The notes beneath the pieces were generated by a model. It did not search any database. It was not told the DNA's origin and saw only the letters and a list, made by a program, of their open reading frames with translations. The position numbers and the translations under genes are program-made. 64,000 nucleotides of DNA from Streptomyces jeddahensis (lineage in GTDB: Bacteria; Actinomycetota; Actinomycetes; Streptomycetales; Streptomycetaceae): NCBI RefSeq assembly GCF_001642995.1, contig NZ_LOHS01000058.1, forward strand, positions 42,522 through 106,521. Reading direction: 5' to 3'. This document shows positions 53,697 through 64,000 of the stretch, in pieces (the first letter of the stretch is position 1; each line of letters starts with the position of its first letter).

Positions 53697-54380
53697 TCAG
53701 TTCTGCGAAGGCAGCGACGGCGCGCCCGTCCCCGTGCCCGGCTCGAGGGCGTCCAGGGCCCTGCGCAGGCCGGTCAGTTTGCGTTCGAGATGGGCGGCGG
53801 TAGCCACCGCTGCCGCGTCCGCGGAGTCGTCGTCGAGCTGCTTCGACAGCGCTTCGGCCTGCTCCTCGACGGCCGCGAGCCGCGCGGAGAGCTCGGCCAG
53901 CAGTCCGGCGGGTTCCTTGGCGTCGCCGACCGCGGACTTGCCGCCGCCCTCGAGCTGGAGCCTGAGCAGGGCGGCCTGCTCCCGCAGTTGACAGTTCTTC
54001 ATGTAGAGCTCGACGAACACCGAGACCTTGGCGCGCAGCACCCAGGGGTCGAACGGCTTGGAGATGTAGTCCACCGCGCCCGCCGCATAGCCCCGGAAGG
54101 TGTGGTGCGGGCCGTGGTTGATGGCGGTGAGGAAGATGATCGGGATGTCCCGGGTCCGTTCCCGCCGCTTGATGTGCGCGGCGGTTTCGAAACCGTCCAT
54201 GCCCGGCATCTGAACATCCAGCAGAATGACCGCGAAATCGTCCGTGAGCAGTGCTTTGAGCGCTTCCTCCCCGGACGATGCCCGCACCAGCGTCTGATCG
54301 AGCGCAGAGAGGATGGCCTCCAGCGCCAGCAGATTCTCCGGCCGGTCATCGACCAGGAGGATCTTGGCCTTCTGCACCAT
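53697..54380 (-). CDS. osaB: response regulator with coiled-coil output, OsaB type
   Basis: 227 residues. Receiver domain: acid pocket DDR after ILLV, phospho-acceptor Asp in VILLDVQMPGMDG near residue 54, Thr in FLTAINHG, and Lys in YISKPFDPWVL. Instead of a DNA-binding domain, the second half is a heptad-like coiled coil (LYMKNCQLREQAALLRLQLE, LLAELSARLAAVEEQAEAL). OsaB of S. coelicolor has this architecture and is needed for growth and sporulation at high osmolarity (memory of published work). ATG 54380 follows GGAGGG. It is 244 bp downstream of osaA on the same strand. Confidence 0.9.
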   Translation of the reverse strand: MVQKAKILLVDDRPENLLALEAILSALDQTLVRASSGEEALKALLTDDFAVILLDVQMPGMDGFETAAHIKRRERTRDIPIIFLTAINHGPHHTFRGYAAGAVDYISKPFDPWVLRAKVSVFVELYMKNCQLREQAALLRLQLEGGGKSAVGDAKEPAGLLAELSARLAAVEEQAEALSKQLDDDSADAAAVATAAHLERKLTGLRRALDALEPGTGTGAPSLPSQN

Positions 54381-54624
54381 GGCCCGCCCTCCTCGTCCCG
54401 GCAGTGCACCGGGCGCCGCCCCAGGGGACGACTCCCTAGCGCCGTCCGCCCTTGTGCCGGTCATGGTAGCCGCACCCCGCCTGTCGCCACACCCTGTCAC
54501 CGCGATGTCACTGTGCACGTAGCAGAAACGCGGTGGGGGACCAGAAGGTTCCCCGAATCCCGCACTTCTACACGACCTCGGGCACAGTCAGTCAGCAAGT
54601 GGACAGCGCCCGTCCGCCACCCGG

Positions 54625-59838
<5,214 letters not shown>

Positions 59839-60098
59839 TGTGTCCCTCCCGCAGGGGTCGACCTCTTGCCGGGCTGTCTCTTCAAGCCTGCCCAGTGTTT
59901 CACCATGCCGGAACCAGGCCATAACAGTTCGGCAGCTTCGCACACCGTCCGCACACCCTCCGGGCGGAAACACCGCGACCGGCATCCGCATGGACGGTGA
60001 AGGTAAGTAACCTTGCATGCGGCTGTCCAACCACCCCGGTCCGCCCGGCCTGGGCTGGTGGCCGGAACGAACGGGCAAAACGGAGGGGCGGCCTCAGT
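59839..60098. promoter_or_regulatory. 260-bp divergent region osaA / osaC
   Basis: Must hold both promoters. I searched by eye for a GNNT-N14-16-GGGTAY (SigB-type) promoter on both strands and did not find one. Nothing else stands out. Confidence 0.4.
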
Positions 60099-62768
60099 AT
60101 GACCACAGGAGACCTGGGCGTCGACACTCGGACGAGGAGTTCTGTGATCACCGCGCGCGCGGCTGCCACCTTCGACCCCGTCGGGCGTTCTGTAGCGACT
60201 GCCCGCTCCTTCGTCCGCGACACCCTCCAGGGATGGGGGTTCACCGACATCGTCGACGACGCGGTGGTCCTCACCAGCGAACTGGTCACCAATGCCGTGG
60301 TGCACGCCGGCACCGCCGCGGAGGTCCTCTGTCTTCGCACCGACGACGGCGCACGCATCGAAGTCGCCGACCGCTACCCGGAGCGTGAGATTCCTCTCCA
60401 GCAGTCGCTCGCGACGATGGGCAGCCCTGACCGCGAGGGCGGCAGGGGACTGCAGCTGTGCGCGGCCCTCGCCTCCCGCTGGGGCGTCGAGTACACCGCC
60501 ACGCACAAACAGGTCTGGTTCCAACTCGACCTTCCGGAACGCCCGGTGGGCATCCATACCGCCAGCCCCTCGCTCCCCACCGACCTGCTGCCGCTGGCCG
60601 ACGGCCGCGTTCGGGTCGCGGTCATCCAGATCGACCGCACCACCACCGTCACCGCCTGGAACGAGGACGCCGAGGAACTCTTCGGGTACGCCGCGGAGCA
60701 GGTCACCGGCAAGCCCCTCACGGATTTCGCGGCCTGGCCGCACACCCCCGGCACCAGCACCGGGATCGCCGAGGCCCTCCAACTCTCCCGCTGGGAGGGC
60801 AGTTACGGCATCCGCGGCGCCGACGGCCGCGTGACGCCTGTCTACGCCTCGCATCTACGGGTCCGCGACACCGACGGCGACCCGTCCACCGTCTGCCTTC
60901 TCGTACGCGACCACGAGCGCGCCGTCCTGCAGACCCCGCTGCGTGGCCCCGCCCACCCGGACCCCGCACATCTGACCGAAGGCCATGCCGCGGACCCTTT
61001 CGAGGTGTTCATCGGCTCACCCGCACCGGACGACCTGGACGGGCTCCTGCAGCGCACGGTGGAGCGCGCCCGGGACATGCTCGACGGCGACGCCGCGTTC
61101 CTCCTGCTGGCCACCGACGACGAGACGGAGCTGGAGGTCCGCGCCTCCACGGGCCTGCCGTCGGCCCGCCAGCGCTTCGCCCGCGTCCCCGTCGAGGCCG
61201 GGCCCGGCCGTTACGGTTCGGCACGCATGCCGTCCGTCCATGAAGACCTCGCGGACGTCCCCGGCGCCGTGCCGCTCCTCAACGGCACGGGCATGCGCTC
61301 CGTCGTCACGGTCCCGCTGAAGGTCGAGGGGCGCCTCACGGGCTCCCTCGGCGTAGCGGCGGAAGCGCCCGACCGGTACTCCAACGAGGAGGCCCTGCGC
61401 CTGCAGTTCGCAGCCGACCGCATCGCCCTGGCCGTGGAGTCCGCGCGCCTGGGCGAGCTGGAGAGGCTGCGCCGCGGCTCCCTGTCCTTCCTCGTAGAGG
61501 CCTCCGACCTCCTCGCGGGCACCCTGGACCGCGACCAGACCCTGGCGCTCATGGCCCAGATGACGGTCCCGACCCTCGCCACGTGGTGCGCGGTCTACAC
61601 GATCGCCGACCAGTCATCCGAGCCGTACCTCTCGTACGTCCTGCACGAGGACGAGGAGCGCATCGACGGCCTCAAGGCGCTCCTGTCGCGCATCGCCCCG
61701 CCCGACCCGGTCCCGACACCGGGCGCACGCGTGTGGAACACCCCCACCGAGGCCGCCCACGAGGCGGCGCTGCGCACCTCGATGCGCAGCCTGGGCCTGG
61801 GCGAGCCGGCCAGCGTGAGCTCCGGCATCGGTACGACGCTGGCGACCGCGTCCGCGGTCGGCGGAGAGACCGTCGTCCTGCCGCTGGTGGCCCGCAACCG
61901 CGTCATCGGCATGCTGACGCTCGGCAAGCCCTCCGACGAACACTTCCGCCAGGAGATCCTCGAACTCGCCGAGGACCTCTCCCGCAGGGCCGCCCTCGCC
62001 CTCGACAACGCCCGCCTGTACTCGGAGCGCACGGCGATCAGCCAGTCCCTCCAGCGCAGTCTGCTCCCGCCGGAGCTCCCCCACGTACCGGGCGTCGAGG
62101 TCGAGGTCATCTACCGCGCGGCCGGCGAGGGCAACGAGGTCGGCGGCGACTTCTACGACCTGTTCCCCATCCGCGACGGCGCGTACGGCTTCGCGATCGG
62201 CGACGTCTGCGGCACGGGACCGGAGGCGGCGGCCGTCACGGGCCTGGCCCGGCACGCCCTGCGCCTGCTGGCACGCGAGGGCTTCGGCGGACCTGCCGTC
62301 CTGGAACGTCTCAACGCCGCGATCCTCGACGAGGGCGCCCGCAGCCGCTTTCTGACGCTCCTGTACGGCGAGTTGTGGCCCCAGGAGGACGGCTCGGCCG
62401 TCCTGAAGGTCGTCTGTGCCGGCCACCCTCTGCCGCTCCGCCTTCGCCAGGACGGCACCGTGGAACCCGCTGCCGAACCGCAACCGCTCCTTGGCGTCAT
62501 GGAGGATCTGGAGCTGTACGAGCAGACGGTCGTCCTCGACCCGGGCGATGTCCTGCTGTGCGTGACCGACGGCGTCACGGAGCGCCGCGAAGGCTCGCGC
62601 ATGCTCGGCGACGACGGCCTCACAGACGTCCTGACCACCTGCACGGGCCTCACGGCCGGGGCGGTCGCCGCCCGCATCATGCGCGCCGTGGAGCGCTTCG
62701 CGTCAGACGCGCCCTCGGATGACATGGCGATTCTGGCGATGCGGGTACCGGGCCTTCACAAGGACTGA
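60099..62768 (+). CDS. osaC: multidomain kinase/PAS/GAF/PP2C phosphatase, OsaC type
   Basis: 889 residues, soluble. Domain order: an RsbW-like HATPase (VLTSELVTNAVVHAGTAAEV, then GRGLQLCAALASRWGVEYT) at ~20-140; PAS (VTAWNEDAEELFGYAAEQVT) ~165-270; two GAF domains ~310-470 and ~480-640; and a SpoIIE/PP2C phosphatase (RSLLPPELPHVPGVEVEVIY, GGDFYDLFPIRDGAYGFAIG, DVCGTGPEAAAVTGLARHAL, DGVTERREG, DDMAILAMRV). OsaC in S. coelicolor has this plan and is needed to return SigB to pre-stress activity (published work, from memory). ATG 60099 has GGAGGGG about 10 nt upstream. Divergent from osaA. Confidence 0.92.
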   Translation: MTTGDLGVDTRTRSSVITARAAATFDPVGRSVATARSFVRDTLQGWGFTDIVDDAVVLTSELVTNAVVHAGTAAEVLCLRTDDGARIEVADRYPEREIPLQQSLATMGSPDREGGRGLQLCAALASRWGVEYTATHKQVWFQLDLPERPVGIHTASPSLPTDLLPLADGRVRVAVIQIDRTTTVTAWNEDAEELFGYAAEQVTGKPLTDFAAWPHTPGTSTGIAEALQLSRWEGSYGIRGADGRVTPVYASHLRVRDTDGDPSTVCLLVRDHERAVLQTPLRGPAHPDPAHLTEGHAADPFEVFIGSPAPDDLDGLLQRTVERARDMLDGDAAFLLLATDDETELEVRASTGLPSARQRFARVPVEAGPGRYGSARMPSVHEDLADVPGAVPLLNGTGMRSVVTVPLKVEGRLTGSLGVAAEAPDRYSNEEALRLQFAADRIALAVESARLGELERLRRGSLSFLVEASDLLAGTLDRDQTLALMAQMTVPTLATWCAVYTIADQSSEPYLSYVLHEDEERIDGLKALLSRIAPPDPVPTPGARVWNTPTEAAHEAALRTSMRSLGLGEPASVSSGIGTTLATASAVGGETVVLPLVARNRVIGMLTLGKPSDEHFRQEILELAEDLSRRAALALDNARLYSERTAISQSLQRSLLPPELPHVPGVEVEVIYRAAGEGNEVGGDFYDLFPIRDGAYGFAIGDVCGTGPEAAAVTGLARHALRLLAREGFGGPAVLERLNAAILDEGARSRFLTLLYGELWPQEDGSAVLKVVCAGHPLPLRLRQDGTVEPAAEPQPLLGVMEDLELYEQTVVLDPGDVLLCVTDGVTERREGSRMLGDDGLTDVLTTCTGLTAGAVAARIMRAVERFASDAPSDDMAILAMRVPGLHKD

Positions 62769-62788
62769 GCCCCGGCTGGGAAACAAAA

Positions 62789-62817
62789 AGGCCTCCGCCC
62801 GATGGGCGGAGGCCTTG
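62789..62817 (+). terminator. terminator of osaC
   Basis: Perfect 13-bp stem aaggcctccgccc (62789-62801) with gggcggaggcctt (62805-62817), loop GAT, preceded by an A-run and followed by GTT. Bidirectional; also protects the tRNA gene behind it. Confidence 0.85.
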
Positions 62818-62822
62818 TTCTG

Positions 62823-62898
62823 TGGAGCCCCCAAACGGAATCGAACCGTTGACCTTCTCCTTACCATGGAGACGCTCTGCCGACTGAGCTATAGGGGC
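62823..62898 (-). tRNA. tRNA-Thr (anticodon GGT), CCA encoded
   Basis: Cloverleaf on the minus strand. Acceptor GCCCCTA pairs with TGGGGGC (one G-T), D-arm AGCTCAGTCGGCAGAGC, anticodon stem TCTCC/GGAGA with loop ATGGTAA giving anticodon GGT (Thr, codon ACC), T-arm ACGGTTCGATTCCGT, discriminator T and genomic CCA (62823-62825). Confidence 0.95.
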
Positions 62899-62982
62899 CG
62901 GCCGCCTTACGCGGTTTCCCGCGCGGCAACGAAATAAATCATACCCCGAACTCACGTGTGCTCCGAACCGACGCCCACGGCC

Positions 62983-63663
62983 TCAGAACGCAGGCTGCAG
63001 CAGACCGCCGAGCGCATTGCAGGCCGAGACGATCCGGTGCATCTCGCGCCGCGAAAGAGAGGCGTCGACGGGCAGTGCCAGAGTCTCGTCGGCAGCCCGC
63101 TCGGTCTCCGGCAGACACACATCACGCCGGAATCCGGGAATGCGGTGCAGAGGCGTCTTGACGGGCACTCGGCCGTCAACTCCCCTGGCGCGTATGGCTC
63201 GTGCGAACGCGTCCCGGTCAGGCCGCCCGTTTCCGGGAACCCGGACGACGTACTGCTGATAGGTGTGCCGCTCACTGCCGATGGGCGTTACGACTCCGCT
63301 GAGGCGCTGGTCGAGGTAGGCGGCATGCGATCGCCGCTGCGCCACCCCGTCACTCAGTGGCGCGTCCAACTCGCTGTGCTCCAGCACGAGAAGACCGTGC
63401 CGCTGACCGAGGCTCCGCATAGCGTCGACGTCAGCGGGCCGCCCGAAGCGATGGACGACGACGACCGCCGCCGTACGGTGCGATATGACGGCCGCAACGG
63501 CGGCGGGATCGAGGCAGTACGTAACCGGGTCTATGTCACCGAAGACAGGTACGGCTCCGGCCAGGACCACGGCCTCGGCCACTTCGACGTTCCCGAACGC
63601 CGGCACCACGACCTCGTCACCGGGTCCGATGCCCGCGGCCCTCAGCAATCCAACTGTCCCCAT
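62983..63663 (-). CDS. truncated DegT/DnrJ/EryC1-type aminotransferase-like protein lacking the PLP lysine region
   Basis: About 226 residues, against ~370 for the family. Matching blocks: AAGIGPGDEVVVPAFGNVEV, AGAVPVFGDIDPVTYCLDPA, then LLVLEHSELDAPLSDG (the E-D position is changed to EHSE), then directly QRRSHAAYLDQRLSGVV and HTYQQYVVRVPGNG. The segment containing FSF..K (the Schiff-base lysine) is absent, roughly 80 residues. So it cannot be a normal aminotransferase; it may be a non-catalytic relict or a pseudo-enzyme. The frame opens at TTG 63756 but that lies in the rRNA terminator; ATG 63663 is used, with weak support. Confidence 0.6.
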   Translation of the reverse strand: MGTVGLLRAAGIGPGDEVVVPAFGNVEVAEAVVLAGAVPVFGDIDPVTYCLDPAAVAAVISHRTAAVVVVHRFGRPADVDAMRSLGQRHGLLVLEHSELDAPLSDGVAQRRSHAAYLDQRLSGVVTPIGSERHTYQQYVVRVPGNGRPDRDAFARAIRARGVDGRVPVKTPLHRIPGFRRDVCLPETERAADETLALPVDASLSRREMHRIVSACNALGGLLQPAF

Positions 63664-63700
63664 GGGGCGATGCTGACCGCGCAACGTGAACGCAAGATGA

Positions 63701-63750
63701 CGCAAAACAAAAAGGAGCTGGTCCCCCGACCGAAGTCGGGGGACCAGCTC
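63701..63750 (-). terminator. rRNA operon terminator
   Basis: On the minus strand: a perfect 16-bp stem (gagctggtcccccgac with its complement, 63735-63750 and 63715-63730) closed by a TTCG loop, then CC and a T-rich run (63701-63713). Directly downstream of 5S rRNA. Confidence 0.95.
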
Positions 63751-63761
63751 ACTCAAAGATT

Positions 63762-63880
63762 GTTCGGCGGCGTCCTACTCTCCCACAGGGTCCCCCCTGC
63801 AGTACCATCGGCGCTGTGAGGCTTAGCTTCCGGGTTCGGAATGTAACCGGGCGTTTCCCTCACGCTATGACCACCGAAAC
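63762..63880 (-). rRNA. 5S ribosomal RNA
   Basis: Minus-strand sequence starts GTTTCGGTGGTCATAGCGTG and ends GGACGCCGCCGAAC, with the internal CCGAACCCGGAAGCTAAGCC typical of high-GC Gram-positives. About 117-119 nt; ends are within a few bases. Confidence 0.95.
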
Positions 63881-63967
63881 ACTATGAAACTCTCAACCAG
63901 GCAGGCCACACACCGTGGCATTGGTTGTTCGTGGTTTCAGAACCAACACAGTGGACGCGAGCAACTG

Positions 63968-64000
63968 AGGACAAGCCCTCGGCCTATTAGTACCAGTCAA
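63968..64000 (-). rRNA. 23S ribosomal RNA, 3' end only
   Basis: The last visible bases read on the minus strand TTGACTGGTACTAATAGGCC, the conserved 3'-terminal helix of 23S rRNA. The rest of the gene lies to the right. The spacer 63881-63967 separates it from 5S. Confidence 0.9.

Noticed and set aside
63664..63756. Extension of the DegT-like gene to TTG 63756
   Set aside because: It would run through the rRNA terminator hairpin, encoding its stem; not plausible as coding.

Overview
The window is high-GC chromosomal DNA of a Streptomyces (or very close relative). Codon use is strongly GC-biased at third positions, GTG and TTG starts are common, start sites carry GGAGG-type ribosome binding sites, and the gene order (recA-recX, lhr-nei2, ftsK-rodZ-like-rimO-pgsA-cinA-clgR, gluABCD with gluRK, osaA/osaB/osaC beside an rRNA operon) matches the recA/ftsK region of the S. 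coelicolor chromosome as I remember it. Family assignments come from motifs read in the translations; S. coelicolor comparisons are from memory.

Layout. 1-6.5 kb (minus): an NRPS-independent siderophore (NIS) operon of diaminobutyrate-type aminotransferase, IucA/IucC synthetase, GNAT acyltransferase and a second IucA/IucC synthetase cut by the left edge. 6.8-8.0 kb: an exported V8/trypsin-like protease. 8.1-13.8 kb (minus): HflX GTPase, M1 peptidase, RelA/SpoT homologue. 14.0-16.5 kb (minus): dapF, a membrane protein, miaA. 16.7-17.3 kb (plus): two small charged proteins, one like MT0933-type antitoxins. 17.5-19.7 kb (minus): extradiol-dioxygenase-like protein and miaB. 19.9-21.1 kb (plus): a 45-residue protein and an orphan TAXI-type binding protein. 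21.2-27.2 kb: the gluK/gluR two-component system divergent from the gluABCD glutamate ABC importer. 27.4-29.1 kb: flavin monooxygenase. 29.1-30.3 kb: a cysteine-ending leader peptide, cysteine dioxygenase and rhodanese. 30.4-32.3 kb (minus): recA-recX with a recognisable DNA-damage promoter. 32.4-33.3 kb: a VOC-family gene bracketed by inverted terminal repeats of a probable relic element. 33.5-38.4 kb: AI-2E-family exporter, DUF3046 protein, an alpha/alpha-toroid-like protein, and an araC-azlC-azlD unit. 38.5-45.0 kb (plus): lhr helicase, nei2 glycosylase, SDR oxidoreductase. 45.1-53.6 kb (minus): small membrane protein, Dps, ClgR, CinA, PgsA, RimO, RodZ-like, FtsK. 53.7-62.8 kb: osaB and osaA (minus) divergent from osaC (plus). 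62.8-64 kb (minus): tRNA-Thr, a truncated DegT-like gene, the rRNA operon terminator, 5S rRNA and the last bases of 23S rRNA.

How the genes work together. Most of the window is housekeeping: DNA repair (recA, recX, lhr, nei2), tRNA and ribosome modification (miaA, miaB, rimO), wall and membrane precursors (dapF, pgsA), chromosome segregation (ftsK). The regulated accessory systems are the siderophore operon, the glutamate importer with its sensor pair and a neighbouring orphan binding protein, the cysteine-oxidation unit behind a likely leaderless cysteine-sensing ORF, and the osmostress pathway in which a poly-HAMP hybrid kinase (OsaA), a coiled-coil response regulator (OsaB) and a kinase/PAS/GAF/phosphatase protein (OsaC) form a signalling chain.

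Most unusual observations: the leader peptide in front of cysteine dioxygenase, the ~44-bp imperfect terminal repeats around the VOC gene, the Streptomyces-type palindrome translated inside rshA, the acidic repeat insertions in the siderophore enzymes, the orphan TAXI protein next to gluRK, and a DegT-like protein lacking the PLP-lysine segment. I did not find a clear candidate for a wholly new multi-gene system.
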